From assembly GCF_040581485.1 (NCBI RefSeq), contig NC_090134.1:21227698-21291697 (forward strand): a stretch of DNA of 64,000 nucleotides. Reading direction: 5' to 3'. Shown in pieces: positions 50,742 through 61,392 of this stretch (its first letter is position 1; each line of letters opens with the position of its first letter). The position numbers and the translations under genes were made by a program. The notes beneath the pieces were generated by a model. It was not told where the DNA came from, made no database searches, and was given only the letters and a program-made list of their open reading frames with translations. This stretch comes from Linepithema humile (Eukaryota; Arthropoda; Insecta; Hymenoptera; Formicidae).

Positions 50742-53259
50742 GCCTAAAATGTTTTTTATTCATTGTCACTTCCATTTAGAATATTTTTCGTTAATGAATA
50801 ATATTGTATAGTGGCAGCTTTATATTTGGGTGAGGTATGTTTTTTTATACACGTAGAATTTTGTCGAAAAATTCGACTTTATGTTCCTGTTCTGCAAAGG
50901 ACGCCAGCTATCCTGCTCGTAGGATACATTAGCAAATCACATTTAATAATAAAGCTAAACAGGGTGATTTTTACGTTTGACCAAGAGCAGAAACATCAGT
51001 CTCTCGTCCTTGTATAAGTTAAAGTCAGCTGTGCTTCTACTTTCTGAAATTTTACCGTACACATTATAGTTAACATTTTATTCCTTATTAGAATGACATG
51101 TAAAATAAAATAGTACAGAGTTGATTTTCCCAATTGGAAGACCCAATCGATTTCGATAAGAAATATAAAATTTCAGTTAGTAATGAAGCACAGATAAAAC
51201 TTTAACGTATTTAGATTAGGTTTATTTAACAAGAAAAAAAAAACGATAAAGCACATTGGTCAAAGACTGTAAAGTAGGATGGATGTGACAGCGGATTTTT
51301 TATAAATAGTGTACGTTTAGTGACCTTGCGAAAATTGCGAAAACCCATTTTTTTAGAATTTCATAATCAAGTAACATTAATAATGATAATTTTTAGTTTC
51401 TTCATAGTTCTGTAATCGGAATTAATCGGAAACATATATCAATGATTTGTATATATGATTATTTTAACAATTTTTACGAAATTATTACTCTATATCTATT
51501 TATTCGTAATTTATGTTATTGAAAAATTACGAAGAGAGTGAGGAATAAATAATTTTATCACAAATTTATGCATTTTATAAAACATAATTTGATAAAATTA
51601 TTTATTGCTTACCACTTAAATAATTTGAGAGGTAGTCGTATAATTTTTACAAATATAGATTGTGAAAAAAAAAACAACATGGGTACAATTTCTAAATTTG
51701 CCATAACATTTAGCCCTGCTAATAGAATACATATCGATATCATGAAATCTTTTAAGAAAACGAGGAACTTGACTTGTTATTATTGTAAGGCTATAATTAA
51801 TTTGTACAAGATCAACCTATTGTAATAAAGAAATGAATCTTGCCTACAATAAATTATACCTTTTTATTTACACACTGTTGATCTTATTATTAAAAGGATG
51901 CTTGAGTGTCAGATTAACGATAAATCAGACGTCCTCGCTTTTCAGTAGTCAGTAGTACAAGCCAACGTCAAGCCAGATATTTTCTTTTTTGGTTTAAAAT
52001 AGGATGTAACATGAAACTTATTTTAATTTTAATACATGTAATTAGTATTCAATAAGAAATTGCTGTAAATTTTGAAGTACTCATTACATCTTTCGTTTTT
52101 TCATAAACAAATAATGCCCAACGAAAGATTACTTTATTATTGCATTGTTTTTTAACAGATAGAGAACATGTTGTATATCTATATCATAAATCTACATAAT
52201 TGTTTGAGGAGTAAAGTGATAACAGTATTGAGTATTGCATATAAATTTGTTTATTATCTGTATAATATATATTTGAAACAATATCATTCTACAACATTGC
52301 ATAAAAATATATAAACACTTGAAAAAATGTCTTGACTCTCATTTGATAAAACATGTTCATGAAGAATTGCTTAGAGTCGGATTGCTATTACGTGTAAGCG
52401 GAACCAAGATGATTCGATATGTCAGTTATAATTTGCAGTTTGATCGATGTCGAATCGCAAGCAAGAAGACTAGGAGTTACAGAACGGTGCACAAATATAT
52501 ATTATAAACATTTGAAATTTAATCGACGGCAAATCAATACCGTATAAATTCAAATTCTTAATAATTCTGACAAAACTGGCTAAACAATTAATTATGTAAA
52601 CACGATCTTCATTTTAAATCATAAATCAAACGCATAGCTTTGTCCCAAATAAAGAGTAATGTATCAATCAATAATAGCAAATTACACTTAATCGATTTAA
52701 AAAAATCATAAGATTAGTAAATTTCGTAATTATATTCTTAATATTCCAATATTTGATATAATTTAGTATAAAAATTTATTACATCTTTTAATTTAACAGT
52801 GCTTCATACTTTTGGTCAATGCTGTATGTGTGCTCGCAAATTAGCGACATCATTTCTCTAGTTTCTAATTTCTGAAAATAATTAATTAAATATTACAGCG
52901 ATATCAGAGTTAACTGTATCTCACATAACGATTCTTATGCAATGAAAGAAAATTGACAAAATTTCTTTTTTTTGGAATGCGCTGCACAAGAAGCGTGAAT
53001 TCGTTAATTAGCGGAAGAAGAAACAATGACACGCCGTGTGTGTGTGATTCGACTACGTCATAAACATGTTTAGAGAGTACGATAGGCCAGAAATAAAACT
53101 CGTTTTTAAAACTTAAGGGCTCGTATCATCGTCCATAAGAAGGATTCACTTCGTGCTCGTGTTGTCGAATGAATTTGAAAGATCGGCGAAGAGATTTAGC
53201 CGCGCATTCTCGTACGAACGCAATTACTATTTTCTTTTGAGATCATTGGCCAAAGGATA

Positions 53260-53390
53260 ACAATGATAATTATAATATTAATAATGTGATAATAGTAATA
53301 ACTAATCATATATAATGATAATAATATATAATCATCGTATTATAATAATATAATCATGTTATACTTAGTAATAATAGTAATAAAAGTAAC
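53260..53390. repeat. Degenerate ATAAT-rich tract
   Basis: Many imperfect copies of ATAAT/AATAATA with few G or C, in the spacer between the two genes. Confidence 0.7.
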
Positions 53391-55552
53391 TATCCGTAAA
53401 GTATCCTTTATCAGAAGAGATATACCTATAGCTTATGTACATTTTTCCGTGCGTGTATGATCCTCACTCTCTGTCTCCTCTTCTTCTTTTTTTTTTTAAA
53501 TTACGTATCATTACGATAATTTACTATTACTCGCCACACGGTAGCAACATAAATAATAATACAGCACTGTTATTTACAAATACGCGTTCCCTCCCTCCTC
53601 TCTCGCGCACACTCTCTTTTTCGTTCTCTCTTTTATTGCTGCCCCGCTTGATAGTAACATTTTTGCATGCGGATCTGACGGATAGTTCTATGATCGACGA
53701 TGCACCGCTCGATCATGAACGTCTCTTTTTATTAAACCCTTCCAAAAAACTATAATTAAAAATTATAGTTAGCTAACAAATTAAAGAGAACCAAGTCGGC
53801 CGATATTATTCCTCTCGACGAGGATGTGCTCTTTATATTTATCGCCAAGTATTACCTATATATATATTATATATAGATATATTTTATGAATATATATATA
53901 TATTCATATATATTCTGTGTCGTTTGTGGAAAAACGCGACCGAAAACTTGCTCTTTCAGTGATTCACAGTTATCGTAGCTACCACATCATTCCACTAAAA
54001 GCGAATTGATTGCAGAAGAAATTTTCGGTCGCGCAGTTTTTCCACAAGCGCAATTTTTCGCAATCTCTTAACGTGCGCATATATGTTTTTACAAAGTTAA
54101 TTTTAGAATTCGGAGCGTCGAATCTCTCTTGCTGCGAAATACCGCCGGGTTACAATTCTCGGGGCGGTGCATCGTTTCGCACAGTGCAGAATGATCCGTC
54201 TTTGCGCTCGTTCTTCGGGGAACGATCCGCTGCGCGTCGGGAGATCACGTGGAAAAAGAAACTTCCGGTTGTTGTTCCAATCCTGTTTCCTGTCGCTTTG
54301 CCTCGAACGCGATCGAAAAGAGCCCGCGCGATCGTCAATCATCGCAATAACGTCGGAAGGGAAACTGCCCGGCCGGTCCATTCCGTGTCGTTCTTCATAT
54401 TATATATCTATCTATCTACTCTCTTCTCTCTTTCTCTGCGTCTACGATATTTACAATGACAAAGGAAAAGAAAACCAATGCATCGTGCGTCATCGTCGTG
54501 GTCTCCTCGTCGATAATCATCAGCTAAACTTATCTCGTTTTTTTTCTTTATTTTTTTTTAAATATAAATATCAAAACCGTTTTCGCGTAGAAATACTGAT
54601 CCCACTAAATATCTCCCCCTCCTCGTTGGTGGTTAATTGATATCTAAATTTTCGGTCGACTGTCTTAGTGTACGACAGTCTTCTCGCGTTCAAGATTTTT
54701 CTTTCATCGTTTCTCCTCCTTAAAAAAAAAAAAGAAAGAAGACTACGAGGGAAGGAAAGGAAAAGATATCGGAAACGTGTAAACGTCGCTCCCGACATTC
54801 AGAAAAGGCGAATGTCAAGCGCCCGGAGTTATTATTTCATTTTTCAAAGTGTATATACGATGTAACTTCAGTATCCACCGCGTTCGTACAAATGCTTGTT
54901 ATCGAAAACAAAGATTTCACAACATTACGAGCACCCGTCGTATATGTCGTGTCCTTTGGGAGAGATATCGCGTTTCACAATAGATTTTCACGAGCGACTC
55001 GACTGTCATCACGTCGGAGCATTGTTGGATACGTGCGAGTGCGATGTCGGCCAGTGGATCGTTGTTCTGCGCATTGGATCGATGAGAATGCAGCTCGAGT
55101 GAAACGCCCGCCCGAAACTCAAACAACGAGCCGCAGAAGACTCGGGAGCTACAACCGTATGTATCTAAGCGACTTCTTGGGATAATTTTCGGTCGTGTTT
55201 CATGTTAAAATATTCATTGAAACATAGATAGAAATTTGGGGCGATTTCGAAATGTGACTATTAAACAAATCGACAGGTGTGAAGGTGAAAATTAACGAAA
55301 CTCACTTCGAGAGCGAAGACGACGAGAGATACATTTTAAGATGCGGCTTTCACGCAGTTAAATTGTGGAGGTGAGAACATCGGAGCGAAAGCAAATGCGG
55401 TAAATCGAACGGGTTCGACGAGCAAGCCAACCCTTATCACGATCGTAATTTCGTGAGGAATCGTGAAGGACGAATTGACATTTTTGGGATACGCGCTCCT
55501 CCACCCACCCAACCCCTTCCGCCGCCGCCCTTGTAATCCTTATCCCTCATCG

Positions 55553-55609
55553 CAGCGGCGGCGGCGGCGGTGGCGGCGGCGGCGGCGGCAGCGGCGGCGG
55601 CGGCGGCTG
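55553..55609. repeat. GGC trinucleotide tract
   Basis: About 18 GGC units with single-base interruptions near 55571 and 55590. Probably in the mam 3' UTR or spacer. Confidence 0.9.
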
Positions 55610-58600
55610 CTACCCTCCTGCTCCCATTCTCAGTCTGGCCGTTTTCTCTCCCTCACGGGTGATATTGATCCTCCTGCCGCGAGGCCCACCCACGAGCGGC
55701 AACGTTAGGCTGCCATTCGACCTAGTGTAGGATCGTAACACAGATGGAAACGCGCAAGGCGGCTAGTCCTCGACCAGCCGAGGATTTTTAAAGCCGACGG
55801 AGAAAAAGGAAAGACAAAACGAAATTCAGCGTCGTTTTTGCTGGGAAAGGGAAAAATGTGCGCGACGAAAATCCTGACTCGAAGCAGACTGATAATCCTG
55901 CCAGAAAAAAAAAAAAAGAACGTATCGAGGAAGATGACGCAGGATGTGGAAAATTTTACGCGCCGGTCGCGAAACGCCGGGCGTTATTGCGGCAGAATAA
56001 CGTAGTGGATAACGCATTAATTTCCAAACGGATCGATACCGACGCGATAAACCCTGAGTTTATCGCCTCTAAAATTTTCCAACGAACAGATCGGGTTGAT
56101 TTCGTTTGGCCGATTACGAGTATCGATGTTAAATAACGTGTAAGATTAACGGAGATTTTGGAAAAGTTCAAGTCCAAGTGAAGAGATATTTTGTAGGAAC
56201 TCAACGCTTTTATTAATAACAATTCGAAATTCAACATGGAATTTATTCTACGTACGAAATGCCCGTGTTATATAATGTTTCTTTTATAAATATTTATAAA
56301 TAATGCGATATATATGCGCCCCAACCAAGTTTATCGTTGAGAAATTAACACGTCGCAATCATCGCCTCGATTATGTCGTGCTCCGCCACGATCGACTGTC
56401 GACAGTGTAAACGTCAAAGCTTCAACGATGCGTCATGTCACGATTTCCGTCTGTGCGTAAGTGCGTAAATTCCTGTACAAGCTTTGCGAGCGTATGCTGA
56501 AAACCGTTGTTAATTTTCGAACAACTCGGTAACAAACTCGGGTTAAATTCTTTTTAGGCACTGCGACTTATCGACACCTCCGATTATATCTGCACGGAAA
56601 AAAAAAAAAAAAAAAAAGAGACAACGACCCACTGTGACAATCGACATCACGCACTTTGCTCTCTTGGTTGGTCCCTGATGCTCTTTCCTATAACAATGCG
56701 CAGTTCCGCCTCCCCATTTCCCCCCCCCCCCTCGCTCGTGTGAAACGTACAAAACGACAAACAAACATCAGTATAATGGCGATTTTCTCATTTTACAAAG
56801 GTATTGACGTGAGAATTAGAGCAACTGTCTCCTTCGTTCCCCTTTTTTTTTAGATTATGTTTCGTGGCCCCAATATTTTACAAGACGACAGCATCACTCT
56901 GCCCGAATGAGAATTTAAAAAATGATTATTATTATTTCCTAATCCACTCGACGCGAGACTCGCTACCTTTTAGCGAAGATCGCGACAAGCGACAATAAAA
57001 TCCAATCGGAAGTCTTCATGCACACTTTCGGCGAACGGTCGAGGATGTGCTTTCTGTCTACATATTAAGCACGGAATTCAATATCTGCGTCTCTTATATT
57101 ACAATATTAATATTCCTCTCTGCCGTGAATTTTGCTCTTTAAAAACGGTACTTTTGATTAGACGAACCACAGATCGCTATCCTTTTTTTGTTATCTATGG
57201 AATGTATCGCTATTTGGAAGAATAGTCGCAGATTCCTTTTCTTGTAGCATCGAACTACATTGTGAAAATTATTAACGATTCCGTATACGAACGACAACAT
57301 AAAGCACAGAATTTAAGAGCAATCGGTTTTATTTGTTATTCGCAAGTTGAAAAAAAAATCCGAAATACGTTAATTATTGTGTCTAATAAGGTAAAAAGAA
57401 AGGGTAAATATTTCGACGATACACTCCGCGTGAAAAAAAATCTGAGAAATATTTGTTTTTCCGAAAAACACCGAGTAGTTCGCCGCATCGAAAACGGAAT
57501 CTACTTTTTTTTTTTACCGTGATTTGTGTGCGGCCGCGATACAGCACATTCAGATAATTAAAACTTAATAAATATAATCGATTATAGCAAATGTGCTCTA
57601 TCGCTGATACATTCGTTTCACGCCTTTCACCATACTCTCCCTTCTCAGTCTCGCACTAATTCCTTTTGCACGCATTTCCGCATACATCACCGTATTACCG
57701 TCATATAATCACTACTTATAATAATATTCATCTATATTATAGGTTTCTTATTTTTTATATACTCAGCTAAACTGTGCGGTCTTAACGTCTCGAATTTCTC
57801 TAGTTGTCAATATCTATGTACAATGAAGGTTTCTTTTTATATATCATATTAATGCTAGTAATGCATTAGCAGTTTAAGAGGAAGTTTCCCCGTCCTGTCT
57901 TTCACATATAAGAATCTGCCAGATATAATCGACCGGATTGACGCGATTTGCCGTTGACTTGGCATTTCGCGTCGCAAAAACTCATAAAATCGAATGTTTG
58001 ATAATTGACTTGCTGTTAATTGTATAAATATGTCAGTAATGACATAATTAAATATGCTATTTTCTAACCGTTATTATTACATTATTATTCTTATAAATCA
58101 AGTATTAACGCCCGGCCGAGCTCGTCCGTCCGAAAATTTGGACGTGTTTAAGAGACGGCGCAAGGTAACCAATTTTCGCGACCGAGTAAGTTCAATCGAG
58201 TAAACTATAATCGGCCTTTATATCAATATCTCTATCTATATTCGTGGATTTCGACGTGAAAAATCAAGAGAGAGGAGAATCGTCTCGTAGAGTGCCCGTC
58301 GAGGTCATCGCAGTGTCGTCGACACGAGCACTCGGTAATTTATCGATCGTTCTCGAGACAGTCAGGCATGGCGAACTTGAAAAAAAAAAATAGGAAATTA
58401 CGGAACTGGCGTTTTTTTCCAAGTGCGCGATTGTCGCTGAATAAGAAAACGAGTGATAGAACGATTTCCACGTACCTCTTAATATCCCACGCTACCACAT
58501 CTCTGTAGGTTTATCTCCTTTCGCCTCGCGGCGGATTATTACAAAATTAAATTTTACTAAAACATGATTGCCTAGAGAATAGTCGGCGGCCGCGGAAGCG

Positions 58601-59043
58601 ACGACCGAGAATGCACTACGACCGATTTGGGACGCTGTCGCACCGGTTGGTAACTGTCAAAATGTAAGGAAGTACTTGGAACGAATAGTGTCGCGTATAA
58701 CCGTTCTTATCTTCATTTTCATCTTTAAAAGCAGAAAAATAAAAAAAATTAAAAAAACATGCTACTTATTGCTTTCGTTTAATTCAATTAGTTTAAATAA
58801 ATCAAATACTTTGTACAAGAGATTTTCGTCAGATAGATATAGAGACACAGCGATATCTTTTTATATAATATAATGTATTAACAAACAAATTGATACGCGG
58901 ACAGACGAAGTAAAACTCATCCGCATCACTGTGCCAAGTACATATTTCATTAAGAATGGTTGATCTCGTGTGCGACATTGCAAATCGACATAGCGCCCAA
59001 TATCGACATCTAAAATCAACCGCACAGCGCAGGCATGGTCTCA

Positions 59044-59288
59044 TTACAAAATATCGAGATTGAAACCGCCCGGGTCAAGAGAATTAAGCAGCTCTTGAGC
59101 GTTGAAGTTCGACGTGTCCGTAGGAAGATTTTCCAGGAATTCGAGGCTAAAGTCAGCAGCCGCCACGGACGGATCCGTAGTGGTGGGCGGTGGTGGTGGT
59201 GGTGGTTGAGTGTGCTGCTGCTGCGGCGGTAAACTGCGCACTCCCGGACTACCCGTTCCGTATTGCTGATGTGGATGCAACGGAGAAC
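59044..59288 (-). CDS. mam: mam terminal coding exon with conserved acidic/hydrophobic C-terminus
   Basis: ATTTAG precedes 59288. The exon encodes SPLHPHQQYGTGSPGVRSLP, a run of seven prolines, then AAADFSLEFLENLPTD and QELLNSLDPGGFNLDIL before TAA. The last 35 residues alternate acidic and bulky hydrophobic residues, in the style of an activation or protein-binding segment, unlike the low-complexity text before them. Confidence 0.83.
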
Positions 59289-61392
59289 CTAAATATACAA
59301 ATTCGTCAACACGACTCATCTCCAAATTGTTACATTCTACGGATTAAAGAAAAAGAAATGCTTCTTGCGAAAGAAATAATCTTTGCATTAACGTTGTTCT
59401 AGGCTTTAGTTCTATCACACGTGTGTATCGCTATATTGTCGATAGATGTGTTCATATTCCTGTGATTCAAATACTGAAAAATTTGATGCGAGATTTTATA
59501 CGATTAATTATTGGATAATAAATATTTATTTAAACATATCGTTTCTTAATTCTGTATAATGTACTGAAAAAAATTATACGTTTAAATAATTATATATATA
59601 CTCAAGGTGCTCTGCAAATATCCGTGATCCTTCGCAAACTCACCAGTTCCGGTGACGTTGACCGAATTAACGGAGGATGTCTGTGACATCTGCATCTGCA
59701 ATGACATCTGATTATTGTTTTGTTGTTGTTGCATAGCAAGTGTCTGTTGTTGGTGTTGTGTCAACAGTTGCTGCATCTGCGTGTTGTTAGCCATTCCCGT
59801 GCCGGCTATGCCGCCGTTTTGTGAGCGGATTAACTGCTGATGTTGCATCTGCGCCGCGGTCATTTGCATTGTGCCGCCCGTGCCACTCATGCCGAAGCCG
59901 CCTGCGAAAAATCATACGATTTGATAAAATCCCGCGTGTCAATTTTGCGTCAATATTTTTTGCGAACAATAGTAAATAAATCCTGCGAAGCGAGTTTAAT
60001 GCTTCATGAAATTTTTCCAATGTAATTTGCATTTACCTGTGCGTGTGTGAAAATCCTGCACATTTATACTCCGAAAATAAAATGAAACACACTCGCGTGT
60101 TTCTCAATGAAACTCTGATTGTACTTGCGAGACATGTCGAATTTCGATCGACGGACCCGCTCCTCTCGGCGAACGCGGTAGTGCCAGCCGGCGGCCGAGT
60201 AAAGGCCCGGTTTCTCGATACTCACTTTGGTGACCTTGCTGGTTGAATTGCGATCGCATCTGCGCCTGAAAGCCCTGCTGCTGCTGTTGCTGCATCAGGA
60301 CGTGCCGCCACTCCTGCTGGGCGCCGCGGCCCGCGATGCTGTTCCCAAGGCCGTCCGGAGGGCCGACGCTGACGTTGGGCGGCCGTTGATTGTTGGTTCT
60401 CGGGTACCCTAGCCGTTGATGCATCTGATGCATACTGCCGATGGCGGCCATCCCACCGCCGCCCATGTACATATTACCGCCGGCCGCGTGTAACGCCTGC
60501 TGCTGCTGCTGTTGCGCCATTTGCGGCCTCATCATCGGACCTGCGAAAAACATCCACGTGCCGTAATGCTGCGGGACACAGGTGTCCAGGTTAAAAGTCG
60601 CGTGTGAATCAAGAATTCTGACACCGCGTGAGTGTTGGAAATTTATCGAAACTTGCCTGTACATTATCGTGCCCTTTCTAAATAATTCTTTTAAAACCCA
60701 TCGAATAAGTCGGGGGATTGAATTATTACTAGAACGAGAATCGTATTCAGCAAATTAAAGGGGAGAGCATAGTAAAGGATCCGCAGATTTTCGCTCAGAT
60801 GGAATCTCGGGAAAACCGGCGTCGACCCGATCGATAGGAGTCTTGTAGAGGTATATAAGGATAGTTTCGACTCCCTCTCTCCGCCTCGTCACTCCCCCGC
60901 CTCTTCCCCCCTTCACCCTTTAGCTTGGAGCGAATCCAGCAGAACGCCAGCATCGCGTTCACGTTCGGCCGAATTCTTTTCGCGTTAATATTCAACACGT
61001 AATTCATGTTCGGACAAAAACGGATATTTACCTTCATTGTTATTCATCATCAAACAACGAATCTTATTATATGTTAACTGGCTCTTTTCATTCGCTGACT
61101 GAACACGATCGATTCTCATATATTTCGGGGGTGCTAAAATAAAAAAAAAAAATAAAAAAAAACATACATATACACATGGATAACGAGACGACATGGGATT
61201 ATGTTCAGACTTACCTGACGGCGGCATGGGTTGTTGCGTAACTCTGCGCAAGGGTCCGGCATTCGCGAATCTCGCTTGCTGGCCCATTCCGATGCTAGCG
61301 TGCATCATCTGCGCCTGGGCCGCGGTCTTGTACTCGGGTGGTGGCGGTCTCACGCTCATCCCGCCTGCCATGTGTTGTTGCTGTTGCATTAC
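59044..61392 (-). CDS. mam: Mastermind-like Notch co-activator, C-terminal part, 4 exons
   Basis: Coding order on the minus strand: 61392-61215, 60540-60226, 59901-59644, 59288-59044 (stop TAA at 59046-59044). All junctions are GT..AG and in frame, giving 331 residues. The product is rich in Q, M, G and P with several poly-Q runs. It has the recognisable pieces RPPPPEYKTAAQAQMM, RRVTQQPMPP, QEWRHVLMQQQ and a non-repetitive C-terminus DFSLEFLENLPTD..QELLNSLD..FNLDIL. I match these to insect Mastermind, the nuclear co-activator that joins the Notch intracellular domain and Su(H) on DNA. The basic N-terminal helix that makes that contact is not in the window. An alternative would be another Q-rich co-activator, but the PPEYK and WRH blocks favour Mastermind. 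Confidence 0.78.
59289..59643 (-). other. mam intron, 355 bp
   Basis: AT-rich, bounded on the minus strand by GTGAGT and TATTTAG. Nothing else seen. Confidence 0.8.
59644..59901 (-). CDS. mam: mam exon: Q/M-rich region
   Basis: TTTTTCGCAG precedes 59901 and GTGAGT follows 59644. It encodes GFGMSGTGGTMQMTAAQMQ, then Q-rich sequence with QQLLTQHQQQTLAMQQQQN and a serine/valine stretch ending NVTGTG. No structured domain is expected; such stretches in Mastermind proteins are low complexity. Confidence 0.82.
59902..60225 (-). other. mam intron, 324 bp
   Basis: Bounded on the minus strand by GTGAGT and TTTCGCAG. The part next to the donor is GC-rich; nothing coding is supported. Confidence 0.8.
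60226..60540 (-). CDS. mam: mam exon: poly-Q and QEWRH region
   Basis: TTTTTCGCAG precedes 60540 and GTGAGT follows 60226. The 104 full codons include MMRPQMAQQQQQQALHAAGG, GYPRTNNQRPPNVSVGPPDG, QEWRHVLMQQQQQQGFQAQ and FNQQGHQ. The poly-Q runs are mostly CAG with a few CAA. A second GT ten bases earlier (GGTCAC) is a weaker donor in a different phase. Confidence 0.82.
60541..61214 (-). other. mam intron, 674 bp
   Basis: Bounded on the minus strand by GTAAGT and TTTCGCAG. It contains an A-rich run near 61138-61160 on the + strand. Nothing coding is supported. Confidence 0.8.
61215..61392 (-). CDS. mam: mam exon (first seen): PPPPEYK region
   Basis: On the minus strand TTTTTGCAG precedes 61392 and GTAAGT follows 61215. 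It starts on a codon boundary and encodes VMQQQQHMAGG, SVRPPPPEYKTAAQAQ and LRRVTQQPMPPS, ending one base into a glycine codon. The exon before it, carrying the rest of the protein, was not found up to 64000. Confidence 0.82.

Larger units (their letters stand above)
49090..59043. other. Convergent 3' UTRs of kug and mam plus AT-rich spacer
   Basis: About 10 kb between two facing stop codons. No open frame here has recognisable domains or coding-like composition. The kug 3' UTR starts at 49090 on the + strand; the mam 3' UTR starts at 59043 and runs leftward. Where each ends cannot be fixed from sequence alone. The stretch contains TA/CA repeats (50704-50741), a degenerate ATAAT-rich tract (about 53260-53390), a TA palindrome (53885-53908), a GGC tract (55553-55609), and poly-A or poly-C runs near 56590 and 56723. 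Confidence 0.6.

Noticed and set aside
53885..53908. TA-rich palindrome
   Set aside because: It is explained by simple TA repeat composition; no further structure.
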